Origin: an uncultured Eubacteriales bacterium
GTDB taxonomy: Bacteria > Bacillota > Clostridia > Peptostreptococcales > Anaerovoracaceae
Assembly (NCBI GenBank): GCA_902776285.1
Contig: CACYPK010000011.1
Location: 53,060 to 117,059 of the forward strand
Length of the DNA stretch: 64,000 nucleotides
Direction: 5' to 3'
The position numbers and the translations under genes are program-made. Numbering within the stretch: position 1 is the first letter of the stretch; each line of letters starts with the position of its first letter. The notes below the pieces were generated by a model. That model saw nothing but the letters and a program-made list of their open reading frames with translations. It was not told the DNA's origin and searched no databases. Below, piece after piece: positions 27,054-36,714 of this stretch.

Positions 27054-28352
27054 TTGGAGAAAAAACTCAAAAGAGCAGTTGCTCTATTGACAGTGCTGGC
27101 GATGTCCGTACTGCTTCTGGCAGGCTGCGGCGGATCCTCCGATGGTGAAGAAGCTCCTTCGGGAAGCACCAACGGAATCACGATCTTCAACTCAAAGATG
27201 GAGATCCAGGATCAGCTGCTGCAGATGGCAGAAAAGTATGAGGCGGAGACAGGTGTCCACGTAGAAGTATATTACTCAAGTGACACGGTTTCGGCTCATA
27301 TGGCGACAAGGTACGCATCGAACAACCCGTACACACTGTCGATGGTAGACGCCAAGGACATTTATTCCCTGGCTGAAGAGCACGCTATCCCTCTCGATGA
27401 TGAGAAATGGGTAAAAGACACGGGTTACGCGATCAGTATCGGCGATCATGTATACGGATTCCCTGTTTGCGTAGAAGCAAGGGGCATCATATACAATGCC
27501 GACGCGATCAAGAAAGTTACCGGCAAGGACTTTGATCCGGAGAAGTATAAGACTCTGAAAGCATGGAAGGGTCTTATAGAAGAACTCAAGAAGGGCGGAA
27601 TGGAATCGCCTACGGGAGTCATGAAAGAAGACTGGTCGCTCGGAGCTCACTATCTTGCTCAGGTCTATGAAGAACAGGAAGATCCTGACGCATTCCTCAT
27701 GGACCTCAGCGCGGGAAAAGTCAAACTCATGGAGAACGAAAAGTTCAACTCCCTCATGGACACATTCGATGTTCTGATGGAAAACAACTACGCCAAGGCA
27801 AACGCCATCTCGGCAGAGCGTGAGATCTCCGAGAAGAAGCTGGCAGAAGGCGAGATCGCGTTCATGTTCGGCGGTAACTGGGACTGGTCACAGATCAACC
27901 AGTTCGACTACACAGAGAACATGGGCATGATGCCTGTTCCTCAGGATCTTGATGACGGAATGAACGAGATGCTTGTTGGCGGAGGATCGAAGTACTTCTT
28001 TATCGACAATTCCTCCAACACATCGGAAGAGCAGAGACAGCAGGCGAAGGATTTCCTTAACTGGCTCATCTACAACGAGGACGGTCAGTCATTCCTCGTC
28101 AACGACTGCGCTCTGGTTCCTGCGTTCTCGAACATCGAACTGCCGATAAGCGATCCTCTCGGCGCTTCGGTAAGCAAGTACACCAACGCCGGCAAGTTGA
28201 TCCCTAACTACAACTACATGCCGGACGATCACTACGCTATCCTCGGAGCCATGTTCCAGAAGTATCTGGCCGGCATCAGCGATCGCGAAGGATTCGCTAA
28301 AGACGTTGAGACGTACTGGCACACAAAGACTCTGACAAGCCACTCAGAATAG
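27054..28352 (+). CDS. Sugar ABC transporter, substrate-binding lipoprotein
   Basis: 432 residues with a lipoprotein signal ending LLAGC (Cys25) and an extracellular-solute-binding family 1 fold (YSSDTVSAHMATRYAS, FMFGGNWDWSQ). It begins with TTG: AGGAGG at 27039-27045 has ideal spacing, the signal peptide starts there, and no better ATG exists. It leads an operon that also holds two permeases, an MsmK-type ATPase, alpha-galactosidase and beta-fructosidase. A raffinose, melibiose or sucrose ligand is therefore inferred. Confidence 0.88.
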   Translation: MEKKLKRAVALLTVLAMSVLLLAGCGGSSDGEEAPSGSTNGITIFNSKMEIQDQLLQMAEKYEAETGVHVEVYYSSDTVSAHMATRYASNNPYTLSMVDAKDIYSLAEEHAIPLDDEKWVKDTGYAISIGDHVYGFPVCVEARGIIYNADAIKKVTGKDFDPEKYKTLKAWKGLIEELKKGGMESPTGVMKEDWSLGAHYLAQVYEEQEDPDAFLMDLSAGKVKLMENEKFNSLMDTFDVLMENNYAKANAISAEREISEKKLAEGEIAFMFGGNWDWSQINQFDYTENMGMMPVPQDLDDGMNEMLVGGGSKYFFIDNSSNTSEEQRQQAKDFLNWLIYNEDGQSFLVNDCALVPAFSNIELPISDPLGASVSKYTNAGKLIPNYNYMPDDHYAILGAMFQKYLAGISDREGFAKDVETYWHTKTLTSHSE

Positions 28353-28369
28353 GAAAGGAGGACTGAATA

Positions 28370-29248
28370 ATGGAAAGAAATACAATGGCTTACAAGTCAA
28401 AACAATTCCTTATGTTTGCAGGTCCGGCGCTCATCCTGTTCTGCATGGTCATCATCATTCCGTTCATCTACGGACTGTTCCTGACCTTTACGAGCTGGGA
28501 CGGAGTCAGCGCTGAAAAGCCTTTCGTAGGCTTCGCAAACTATGTATCCGCATTTAAAGACGCGTATTTCTGGTCGGCGATCGGCAGAACGATCATTTAC
28601 TCGGCCTTCGCGGTCGTATTCGTCAATGTCGTCGCGTTCCTGCTCGCCTACATGGTAACGAGCGGTGTCAAGGGTCAAAACTTCTTCCGCGCGGGATTCT
28701 TCATCCCTAACCTGATCGGCGGAATCGTACTTGGTTACGTCTGGAAGTTCGTCTTCAACCGCGCGTTCGTAGCTATCGGAGAGGCGATCTCCGGAGGGAC
28801 GGTACCGTCATTGCTATCCACGACCGGAGGCGCGATGTTCTGCCTGATACTGGTATCAGTCTGGCAGTACGCGGGCTACATGATGCTGATCTATGTAGCC
28901 GGATTCATGAGCGTATCCGACAGCCTCAAGGAAGCGGCCATGATCGACGGCTGCACTCCTTCGCAGGCTATGCGCAATGTGACGATCCCTCTGATGAGGA
29001 CGTCATTCACAACCTGTATCTTCCTGAGCATTACGAGATGCTTCGTAGTGTACGATGTCAACCTGTCACTGACAAAGGGCGAGCCGTTCTTCAGTTCGGT
29101 AATGGCAGCGATGCACGTATACAACAAGGCGTTCACGTATAAAGATTACGGCACAGGCCAGGCTGAGGCTCTCATCCTGTTCATTGTCTGCGCGATAATC
29201 GGAATCACTCAGGTATATGTGAGCAAGAAAGGGGAGGTGGAAGCATAA
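28370..29248 (+). CDS. Sugar ABC transporter permease (MsmF/MalF type)
   Basis: 292 residues, about six membrane helices, first permease of the importer. The coupling loop EAAMIDGCTPSQAMRNVTIPLM (EAA motif) sits near residue 185-206. The early stretch GPALILFCMVIIIPFIYGL is typical of the MalF/MsmF branch. AAAGGAGG precedes ATG 28370; ATG at codon 6 is an alternative. It overlaps the next permease by one base (ATAATG). Confidence 0.93.
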   Translation: MERNTMAYKSKQFLMFAGPALILFCMVIIIPFIYGLFLTFTSWDGVSAEKPFVGFANYVSAFKDAYFWSAIGRTIIYSAFAVVFVNVVAFLLAYMVTSGVKGQNFFRAGFFIPNLIGGIVLGYVWKFVFNRAFVAIGEAISGGTVPSLLSTTGGAMFCLILVSVWQYAGYMMLIYVAGFMSVSDSLKEAAMIDGCTPSQAMRNVTIPLMRTSFTTCIFLSITRCFVVYDVNLSLTKGEPFFSSVMAAMHVYNKAFTYKDYGTGQAEALILFIVCAIIGITQVYVSKKGEVEA

Positions 29249-30111
29249 TGACTCAGAACGAAAAGGCCGCTGCAGCCAAGAAGAGAAAACACGCCATTAT
29301 GATCGTCCTCCTGGTCATCGTATTCATCCTGTTCATCGCACCGTTCATTCTGGTGCTGATCAACGTATTCAAGGATCAGGCTGACATCACCGCGAACCCG
29401 CTTTCGCTCGTAGGCGAGCACGGATTTACAACGAAGAACTTCCCTGACGCAATGGCTAAGATGGACTTCTTCAACGTATTCAAGAACTCGCTGATCATCA
29501 CCACATGCGCTACGATACTGACGATCCTCGTATCCGCGATGGCATCGTTCGTAATCGTGCGTAACGGCAAGTGGAAAGCTTGCTCAGCGCTCTTCGCGCT
29601 CATGATCGCTTCCATGGTAATCCCGTTCCAGGTACTGATGGTACCTCTGGTATCCGTATACGGCGGAGTATTCGGCATCCTCAACAGCCGTCTCACCCTG
29701 ATACTGATGCATACGGGCTTCTCTGTATCCATGGCGACGTTCATGTTCCACGGAGCGATCCACTCCAATATACCATTGGAACTCGAAGAAGCGGCGCTTA
29801 TTGACGGCTGCACCAGATGGCAGACATTCTGGAAGATCGTCTTCCCGCTTCTTAAACCGACAGTTGCTACAGTAGCCATTATCGACGCCATGGCGTTCTG
29901 GAACGACTACCTCCTGCCAAGTCTGGTACTCACCGACAAGGAGATATACACGATCCCGATCGCGACTCAGGCCTTCTACGGAACTTATTCCACGGACATC
30001 GGTCTGGTAATGGCGGCGCTGCTGCTGGCTATGCTGCCTATACTCATCCTGTATCTCTTCCTGCAGAAATACATCGTTGCGGGAGTTACTGCAGGAGCGG
30101 TAAAGGGCTAA
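29248..30111 (+). CDS. Sugar ABC transporter permease (MsmG/MalG type)
   Basis: 287 residues, second permease. The EAA loop is EEAALIDGCTRWQTFWKIVF, near residue 178-197. The N-terminal helix follows a short Lys-rich cytoplasmic tail, as is common in this branch. The start codon shares a base with the previous stop, so the two permeases are probably translated in step. Confidence 0.93.
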   Translation: MTQNEKAAAAKKRKHAIMIVLLVIVFILFIAPFILVLINVFKDQADITANPLSLVGEHGFTTKNFPDAMAKMDFFNVFKNSLIITTCATILTILVSAMASFVIVRNGKWKACSALFALMIASMVIPFQVLMVPLVSVYGGVFGILNSRLTLILMHTGFSVSMATFMFHGAIHSNIPLELEEAALIDGCTRWQTFWKIVFPLLKPTVATVAIIDAMAFWNDYLLPSLVLTDKEIYTIPIATQAFYGTYSTDIGLVMAALLLAMLPILILYLFLQKYIVAGVTAGAVKG

Positions 30112-30144
30112 TCATAAGTTTGCAAAGGTAAGAACTGATAATCG

Positions 30145-30762
30145 ATGGATAAATTCTTTGACTCCGGAAATCCGGTGATGAAGTTTCTTTCAAGGCTGGT
30201 GGACCTTGCGATACTCAACTTTTTCACGGTATTGTATTCCATCCCGCTGGTGACTGCCGGCGGAGCTATGGCAGCGATGAATCACGTGCTGCTGCACCTT
30301 GTAAGAAAAGACGAGACATATGTAATAAGGATGTTCAAGGACTCATTCAAAAAGAATGTCCGGCAGAGCATACCCGAGGGACTGCTGGTGATACTTATCG
30401 GTATCATAACCGCGGTCGACATGTGGGCTCTCCATGGATCCGAGTCAAGGCTGATGACTCTTATGATGATCATCATCACGATAGTCGCAGTATTCATATT
30501 CGTAACAGCAGTATACATGTTTGCCCTTCAGGCGAGATACGAAAACACCGTGAAGGGAACGATCGTGAACGCGGTCAGGCTGTCGCTGGGCAATCTGCCG
30601 AGAACAGCCGGAATGGCGCTCGCGTGGGTCGCCTGGGTGCTGGTACTTATCTATCTGCATAAGGCCGCGTCGCTGGCTTTTCTGCTCTACGGATTCACTC
30701 TCCCGGGGTACCTCTGCGCGATGCTGTATGACGGCATATTCAGAGACCTGGAGGAAGAATGA
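30145..30762 (+). CDS. YesL-like DUF624 membrane protein
   Basis: 205 residues with about five hydrophobic segments. The start FDSGNPVMKFLSRLVDLAIL followed by LNFFTVLYSIPLVTAGGA is the hallmark of the YesL/DUF624 family. These proteins accompany carbohydrate ABC transporters in many Firmicutes, but their role is unknown; a helper for transporter assembly is a common guess. It sits between the permeases and the ATPase gene. Its ribosome site is weak. Confidence 0.85.
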   Translation: MDKFFDSGNPVMKFLSRLVDLAILNFFTVLYSIPLVTAGGAMAAMNHVLLHLVRKDETYVIRMFKDSFKKNVRQSIPEGLLVILIGIITAVDMWALHGSESRLMTLMMIIITIVAVFIFVTAVYMFALQARYENTVKGTIVNAVRLSLGNLPRTAGMALAWVAWVLVLIYLHKAASLAFLLYGFTLPGYLCAMLYDGIFRDLEEE

Positions 30763-30815
30763 CGGATATCAGTCAGGACCGATCAAGTATATTGGAATAA
30801 AAGGAGAAAAAATAA

Positions 30816-31928
30816 ATGGCAAGTTTATCATTAAAACACATTGAGAAGATCTACGAGAACGGTTATCACGCTGTTCACGATTTCAATCTCGAAGTAGAAG
30901 ATAAGGAATTCATTATCTTCGTAGGACCTTCCGGCTGCGGAAAGTCCACAACTCTGCGTATGATCGCCGGCCTCGAGGACATCTCCGAGGGAGAATTCCT
31001 CATCGACGGCGTCAAGATGAATGACGTAGAGCCTAAGGACAGAGACATCGCTATGGTATTCCAGAGCTACGCTCTCTATCCTCACATGACAGTAAGAGAC
31101 AACATGGGATTCGCGCTCAAGCTCAGAAACGTTCCTAAGGAAGAGATCGACAAGAAGGTTGACGAAGTAGCTAAGATCCTCGACCTCGAGAAGCTGCTCG
31201 ACAGAAAGCCAAAGGCTCTCTCCGGCGGACAGAGACAGCGTGTAGCCATGGGCCGCGCGATCGTAAGAAACCCTAAGGTATTCCTCATGGACGAGCCTCT
31301 GTCCAACCTCGACGCTAAGCTGAGAGTACAGATGAGAACAGAGATCGCCAAGCTCCACGAGAGACTGGGAACAACGATCATTTACGTAACCCATGACCAG
31401 ACTGAGGCCATGACTCTCGGTACACGTATCGTCGTAATGAAGGACGGTATCGTTCAGCAGATCAACACTCCTGAGCATCTTTACAACAAGCCTTGCAACC
31501 TCTTCGTAGCGGGCTTCATCGGATCGCCTCAGATGAACTTCCTTGACGCTGTTGTTGAGGTGAAGGGCAACGATGCGTTCCTGCACATCGGAGATGATGT
31601 TCTGAAGATGCCGGCTGACAAGGCCAAGATCCTCAAGGACGGCGGATATGACGGCAAGACAGTCGTATTCGGAATCCGTCCTGAGCACTTCGGTGACGGC
31701 AGAGGACAGGAAGGCAAGCAGAATACTCTCAAGTGTAAAGTCGAAGTACGCGAGCTGCTCGGCGCGGAAGTCTTCCTCTATGGAGATATCAACGGCAAGC
31801 AGTGCACAGCCAGAGTCGATCCTGAAGTCGACCTCGTGAACGGAATGGAAGCTACATATTCAGTAGATATGAGAAAGATCCAGCTGTTCGACAAGGAGAC
31901 AGAAAAGAGCCTTCTCTGGGCTGTATAG
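30816..31928 (+). CDS. Sugar ABC transporter ATPase (MsmK/UgpC type)
   Basis: 370 residues. Walker A GPSGCGKST (about 38), the Q-loop VFQSYALYPHMTV, the signature LSGGQRQRVAMGRA and the Walker B VFLMDEPLSNLD are complete. The C-terminal ~130 residues form the OB-fold regulatory domain, with GIRPEHFGDG. These MsmK-type ATPases often energise several sugar importers in one cell, so it may serve other systems too. A strong AAGGAG site precedes the ATG. Confidence 0.95.
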   Translation: MASLSLKHIEKIYENGYHAVHDFNLEVEDKEFIIFVGPSGCGKSTTLRMIAGLEDISEGEFLIDGVKMNDVEPKDRDIAMVFQSYALYPHMTVRDNMGFALKLRNVPKEEIDKKVDEVAKILDLEKLLDRKPKALSGGQRQRVAMGRAIVRNPKVFLMDEPLSNLDAKLRVQMRTEIAKLHERLGTTIIYVTHDQTEAMTLGTRIVVMKDGIVQQINTPEHLYNKPCNLFVAGFIGSPQMNFLDAVVEVKGNDAFLHIGDDVLKMPADKAKILKDGGYDGKTVVFGIRPEHFGDGRGQEGKQNTLKCKVEVRELLGAEVFLYGDINGKQCTARVDPEVDLVNGMEATYSVDMRKIQLFDKETEKSLLWAV

Positions 31929-31949
31929 TCAGCGGACAGAGTAATTACA

Positions 31950-31977
31950 GGGGCTGCCGCTTTTATGTGGCAGCCCC
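31950..31977 (+). terminator. Intercistronic hairpin after the ATPase gene
   Basis: Perfect 9-bp stem GGGGCTGCC / GGCAGCCCC, followed by GACGCATTTTT. The T-run is offset by 6 bases, so partial termination or mRNA processing between transport and catabolic genes is more likely than a full stop. Confidence 0.6.
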
Positions 31978-32028
31978 GACGCATTTTTGATTACCACTCG
32001 CAGCCGACATGCTGCTGCGGATAGAGAT

Positions 32029-34215
32029 ATGAGCATACGGTATATAGAAGAAACAAGGCAGTTGATACTCGAGACAAATAATACCGGTTATCACATGAAG
32101 ATCGACCGGCTGGGATACCTTCAGCACATGTACTACGGCCCTAAACCGGGACAGGATGACATGTCGTATTCCTTCCGCTATTATGACCGGGGATTCTCCG
32201 GTAATCCGTATGCCATGCGGGATGACCGCACATATTCGCTCGATTCCATGCCGCAGGAATACACTTCTTTCGGTGTGGGGGACTTTCGTGTCAACAGTAT
32301 AGCGGCGTCATGTTCTGACGGGAGCCGCTGCGCGGAATTCAAATATGTCTCGCATGAGATAATAAAAGGCAAGTACAGCATACCGGGGCTTCCCTGCGTC
32401 TATGATGAAGACGGGGAAGCGCAGACTCTTATCGTGACACTGATCGACAATGCCGCCAACATCGGGATAAAACTTTATTACGGTGTGCTCGAAGATCAGG
32501 ACGTGATCACAAGACATGCGGAGATCATCAATACAGGAAAAGAAATGGTATGGCTGCGGAAGGCGTCATCGATGTGTCTCGAACTGCCATATGGCAGCTG
32601 GGACATGATACATTTCCACGGCAGGCATTGCATGGAACGTCAGATGGAGCGCATCAGGCTGTTCCACGGTGTACATACCCTGGTCTCCGGAAGGGGGATG
32701 TCGAGTCATCAGCATAATCCTTTCGTGATAATCTGCGATCATGAAGCAACAGAAGACAGTGGCGCTTGCTACGGCATGATGCTGATGTATTCGGGCAACC
32801 ACAAGACGGAAGTCGAACTCGATCAGTTCGAGAGCGTACGCGTGGTGATGGGCCTTAACGACGACAGATTCCGCTGGGAGTTGGCGCCGGGCTCATCGCT
32901 GAATACTCCTGAAGTTATACTGACATACGCAGAGGGACTTACAGCCCTTTCGCATAATTATCACCGCGTAATACGCAATAATGTAGTGCGCGGAAAATAC
33001 AAGCTTTGTCACAGACCTGTTCTCGTAAACAATTGGGAGGCAACTTATTTCGGCTTTACGGAAGAAAAACTGCTCGGGATCGCGCGCAAGGCAAAGGATC
33101 TCGGGATAGAGATGCTTGTCCTCGATGATGGCTGGTTCAAAAACAGGAACGACGATAACGCCGGCCTGGGCGACTGGGTCGCCGATACCGAAAAGCTTCC
33201 GAACGGTCTGAGCGGTCTGATCTCCAAGGTAAAGGAGCTGGGACTCAGATTCGGACTCTGGATAGAGCCTGAGATGGTCAGCGAAGATTCGGATCTTTTT
33301 AAAGCGCATCCTGACTGGGCTCTGACGGCTCCGGGACGCGCGCCGATGATGGCCCGCAATCAGCTCGTGCTCGACCTGTCAAACAGGGAGGTGCATGAAT
33401 ACTTATACGAAACAATTTCCGGGTTGCTCCGGAATAACGATATAGATTATATAAAGTGGGACTTCAACCGCCCGATATCCGATGTTTACTCGCATTCGAC
33501 ACCGTATGCCAGACAGGGTGAAGTTCCGCACCGCTATTATCTGAGCCTCTATGAGCTTTATGACAGGCTGACCAAAGAGTTCCCTGATGTGCTCTTTGAA
33601 GGCTGCGCGGGCGGCGGCGGACGTTTTGACGCGGGCATGCTGCAGTATTCACCGCAAATCTGGTGTTCTGATAATACCGACCCGGTAGCAAGGCTCGCGA
33701 TACAGTACGGCACGTCGTTCGGATATCCTTCTTCGACCATGGGCGCGCATGTGAGCGCGTCTCCGAATCATCAGACAGGCAGGGCGACGCCTCTGTCAAC
33801 GAGGGGCGTCGTGGCAATGGCGGGAACTTTCGGATATGAGCTCGACCTGGCTAAACTCACGGATGAGGAATGCGAGGAGATAAAAAAACAGATAGAGAAA
33901 TATAAGGAGATAGAACCTGTCGTCCATAACGGCAGCCTGTACAGGCTGAGCGATCCGTCTGAAAACAGCAGATATTACTGCTGGGAACATGTCAGCCCGG
34001 ACAGGAGCCGGTGCATACTCAGCGTCGTCGTTACCGATTCTCAGGCGAATTACACGCTTGTGCATGTAAGGCTTAAGGGATTGGATCCGGAAGCTGTCTA
34101 TTCCGTAGGCGGAGAATTCGAATGCCGCGGAAGGACGCTGATGCAGAACGGATATACCTTCCCGCAGCTGACGGGAGACTATCCGGCGCGGCAGGTAGAT
34201 ATATATAAAATCTGA
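32029..34215 (+). CDS. Alpha-galactosidase, GH36
   Basis: Releases terminal alpha-1,6-galactose from raffinose-family sugars and melibiose. 728 residues, usual for the tetrameric GH36 group. The nucleophile is Asp478 in YIKWDFNRP and the acid/base is Asp548 in CSDNTDP; the (beta/alpha)8 barrel also shows LVLDDGWF. These positions coincide with those reported for Geobacillus AgaA-type enzymes, which supports ATG 32029 over an in-frame TTG at 31987. There is no signal peptide, so it acts on imported sugar. It would yield sucrose from raffinose, matching the next gene. Confidence 0.94.
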   Translation: MSIRYIEETRQLILETNNTGYHMKIDRLGYLQHMYYGPKPGQDDMSYSFRYYDRGFSGNPYAMRDDRTYSLDSMPQEYTSFGVGDFRVNSIAASCSDGSRCAEFKYVSHEIIKGKYSIPGLPCVYDEDGEAQTLIVTLIDNAANIGIKLYYGVLEDQDVITRHAEIINTGKEMVWLRKASSMCLELPYGSWDMIHFHGRHCMERQMERIRLFHGVHTLVSGRGMSSHQHNPFVIICDHEATEDSGACYGMMLMYSGNHKTEVELDQFESVRVVMGLNDDRFRWELAPGSSLNTPEVILTYAEGLTALSHNYHRVIRNNVVRGKYKLCHRPVLVNNWEATYFGFTEEKLLGIARKAKDLGIEMLVLDDGWFKNRNDDNAGLGDWVADTEKLPNGLSGLISKVKELGLRFGLWIEPEMVSEDSDLFKAHPDWALTAPGRAPMMARNQLVLDLSNREVHEYLYETISGLLRNNDIDYIKWDFNRPISDVYSHSTPYARQGEVPHRYYLSLYELYDRLTKEFPDVLFEGCAGGGGRFDAGMLQYSPQIWCSDNTDPVARLAIQYGTSFGYPSSTMGAHVSASPNHQTGRATPLSTRGVVAMAGTFGYELDLAKLTDEECEEIKKQIEKYKEIEPVVHNGSLYRLSDPSENSRYYCWEHVSPDRSRCILSVVVTDSQANYTLVHVRLKGLDPEAVYSVGGEFECRGRTLMQNGYTFPQLTGDYPARQVDIYKI

Positions 34216-34225
34216 GGAAGCACAA

Positions 34226-35869
34226 GTGATCAGTGAGAAATTAAAAAAAGTAAGAGAATATGAAGAAAGAGAGGCGGAACATGTCCCGGAGACGGACAGA
34301 CCGGTTTATCATTTTTCGCCTCGTATAGGATGGCTGAATGACCCGAATGGATTCTCCTTCTACAAAGGGGAATATCATCTTTTCTATCAGTATCATCCGT
34401 ATAGCACATACTGGGGGCCGATGCACTGGGGACACGCGGTAAGCAGCGACATGATAAGCTGGGAGTACCGGCCATGCGTGATGGCTCCGGATAAGGAATA
34501 CGATAAGGCAGGCTGCTTCTCGGGTACGGCGATGACTCTTCCTGACGGCAGGCAGCTCCTGATGTACACAGGCTGCGGGGACAGCAGCATGGATCCGCTC
34601 GGCAAGGGCAGATGGCTCCAGACGCAGTGCGTCGCGGTTTCCGAGGAACAGGAAGACGGAGACACTGAATACGTAAAATATGAAGGAAACCCTGTCATAG
34701 ACGCGAAAGATCTCCCTGAAGGTTGTGACGCGTATGAATTCAGGGACCCGTACATCTGGCGTACCTCAGACGGCACATACAGAGCTCTTGCCGCGGCAGG
34801 CAGGACAGGTGAGATCGGCAAAGATGGGAATTACCTGCATGAAAAAGGCACACAGCTCATATTGTTCAGGAGCGGCGACTGCTTCAAATGGGAGTTTGAC
34901 AAAGTACTGTTTGAAGATCACCGGAAGATAGGCGTCATGTGGGAGTGCCCTAACTTCTTTGAACTGGACGGCAAACAGATACTGATCGCAAGCCCTATGG
35001 ACATGCATGCCGAGGCCGATGAAGCGGTCGGATCCGTACGATTCCCGCAGGGAAGCAATGTCTGCTGCATCGCGGGCGAATATGATGAAGAAGCAGAAGT
35101 ATTCACTCCGGACGGAGGATATGAACCTGTTGACATCGGGCTGGACTTCTACGCCCCACAGGTGATGAAAGCTCCGGATGGCAGGCAGATCATGATAGGC
35201 TGGATGCAGGATCCGAAGTGCGGAAACTTCGCGGACGCGGGCGATGACCTGACGAGTCCGGGGCTGCAGTACGCTGTTCCCGTAGATGACCCGGACGGAT
35301 ATCTCCACGGCCAGGCGGGTTCGTGCATATTCGGACAGATGACCATACCGAGGGAGCTCAGATACAGGGACGGAAAGCTTTATCAGTGGCCTGTCAGGGA
35401 GCTCTGCGAACACAGAAAGAACAGACTGGACTGTGATGGGGTATTGCTCAGGGATGAGGAACGCAGTTTTGACGGCATCTCCGGCAGGTCTATAGAGCTT
35501 GAAGTCGAGATAGCTCCGTACGAAGTGGGCGCTCCGCTTTACAGGGAGTTCACCATAGACTTCGCAAAGGATGATGATCACTTCATCAGGCTCAGCTACA
35601 AGCCGGCCAGGTCACTTATCACGATAGACAGAAGCCGCAGCGGCCAGAGCAGTGATATCACTGCCAGAAGAAGTTATAGGGCAAAGTATTCAGACGGCTG
35701 TCTCAGCCTGAGGATATTTATAGACAAATGGAACGCTGAGGTGTTCGTCAACGGAGGAGAGCAGGTTATGACGCTGACATACTATACTCCGCAGGAAGCT
35801 GACAGGATCAGCTTCGCGGCCGAGGGCAGCGTCATGATGGATGTGACTGCATATCAGTTAGGGGACTGA
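34226..35869 (+). CDS. Beta-fructofuranosidase / sucrose-6-phosphate hydrolase, GH32
   Basis: Splits sucrose (or its 6-phosphate) and related fructosides. 547 residues: a five-bladed propeller (about 25-380) and a C-terminal beta-sandwich. Catalytic residues are Asp39 in WLNDPNG, Asp174 in FRDPY and Glu240 in WECPNFF. It starts with GTG after GAGGAAG; no ATG is nearby. Because the operon has an ABC importer and no PTS gene, unphosphorylated sucrose from raffinose is the likely substrate. Confidence 0.93.
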   Translation: MISEKLKKVREYEEREAEHVPETDRPVYHFSPRIGWLNDPNGFSFYKGEYHLFYQYHPYSTYWGPMHWGHAVSSDMISWEYRPCVMAPDKEYDKAGCFSGTAMTLPDGRQLLMYTGCGDSSMDPLGKGRWLQTQCVAVSEEQEDGDTEYVKYEGNPVIDAKDLPEGCDAYEFRDPYIWRTSDGTYRALAAAGRTGEIGKDGNYLHEKGTQLILFRSGDCFKWEFDKVLFEDHRKIGVMWECPNFFELDGKQILIASPMDMHAEADEAVGSVRFPQGSNVCCIAGEYDEEAEVFTPDGGYEPVDIGLDFYAPQVMKAPDGRQIMIGWMQDPKCGNFADAGDDLTSPGLQYAVPVDDPDGYLHGQAGSCIFGQMTIPRELRYRDGKLYQWPVRELCEHRKNRLDCDGVLLRDEERSFDGISGRSIELEVEIAPYEVGAPLYREFTIDFAKDDDHFIRLSYKPARSLITIDRSRSGQSSDITARRSYRAKYSDGCLSLRIFIDKWNAEVFVNGGEQVMTLTYYTPQEADRISFAAEGSVMMDVTAYQLGD

Positions 35870-35884
35870 GACAGGAGGAGATAA

Positions 35885-36673
35885 ATGGCAAGCGGAAGAA
35901 TGGAATTTCACTCGCAGTCGATAATGCTGCATACAAACTTCAGTTTTATACTGCCCAATGACGTGGAGATGGATGAGGTAAGGGACAAAAGGCATTATGA
36001 CCGCGAACCGATGAACCTCATACTGCTGCACGGACTTACGGGCACTGATACCGACTGGCTTTACGGCAGCATGGCGCAGTGGATGGCGATACAGTACAAC
36101 CTGAACATATTCATGCCTACGACCGGCAACTCGTTCTATCTGGACAAAGGCTACAAGGGGGCGAATTACAGGGAGTTCATAACCGAAGAACTGCCGGCGT
36201 ACATCAGCAGGACCTTCGGGATAAAGATGACCCGGGAAAACAGCATGATCGGAGGACTCTCGATGGGCGGCTACGGTTCGCTGTGCGCGGCGCTTTCACA
36301 TCCCGAAAAGTTCAGGGCCTGCATCGCGCTCTCTTCAGCGCTTATAACAGGCGGGATCGCGGCAGGCAGCCTTGACGGAGTAGTTCCTCCCCAGATGATA
36401 GCTGATATTTTCGGCGATCCGGAAAAACTGACGGAATCGGATAAAAACCCGGAATACCTGTACAAAAAACTCAAAAGAGAAGGAAGGACCATACCTAAAA
36501 TATACTTTGCCTGCGGCACTGATGATGATCTCATCGGCCCTAACCGCAAACTGAGAGATTATCTCTCTGCGGAATCCGCGGACTTTATCTTTGAGGAAGG
36601 GCCGGGACGCCATGACTGGGCGTTCTGGAATGAATACCTCGAACGCGGGATCCGCGCCGTACTGGAAGCGTGA
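35885..36673 (+). CDS. Esterase-D/tributyrin-esterase-like alpha/beta hydrolase
   Basis: 262 residues with an alpha/beta-hydrolase core: oxyanion region LLHGLTGTDTDW, nucleophile Ser126 in GLSMGGYG and a late HDW motif (GRHDWAFW) holding the likely catalytic His. It resembles the esterase family found in sugar gene clusters. In this operon it may remove acetyl or other acyl groups from sugars; that is inference. AGGAGGAG precedes the ATG. Confidence 0.82.
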   Translation: MASGRMEFHSQSIMLHTNFSFILPNDVEMDEVRDKRHYDREPMNLILLHGLTGTDTDWLYGSMAQWMAIQYNLNIFMPTTGNSFYLDKGYKGANYREFITEELPAYISRTFGIKMTRENSMIGGLSMGGYGSLCAALSHPEKFRACIALSSALITGGIAAGSLDGVVPPQMIADIFGDPEKLTESDKNPEYLYKKLKREGRTIPKIYFACGTDDDLIGPNRKLRDYLSAESADFIFEEGPGRHDWAFWNEYLERGIRAVLEA

Positions 36674-36714
36674 CGGCGGAGTATTATATAATCATCATGT
36701 GACAGGAGGGAATC

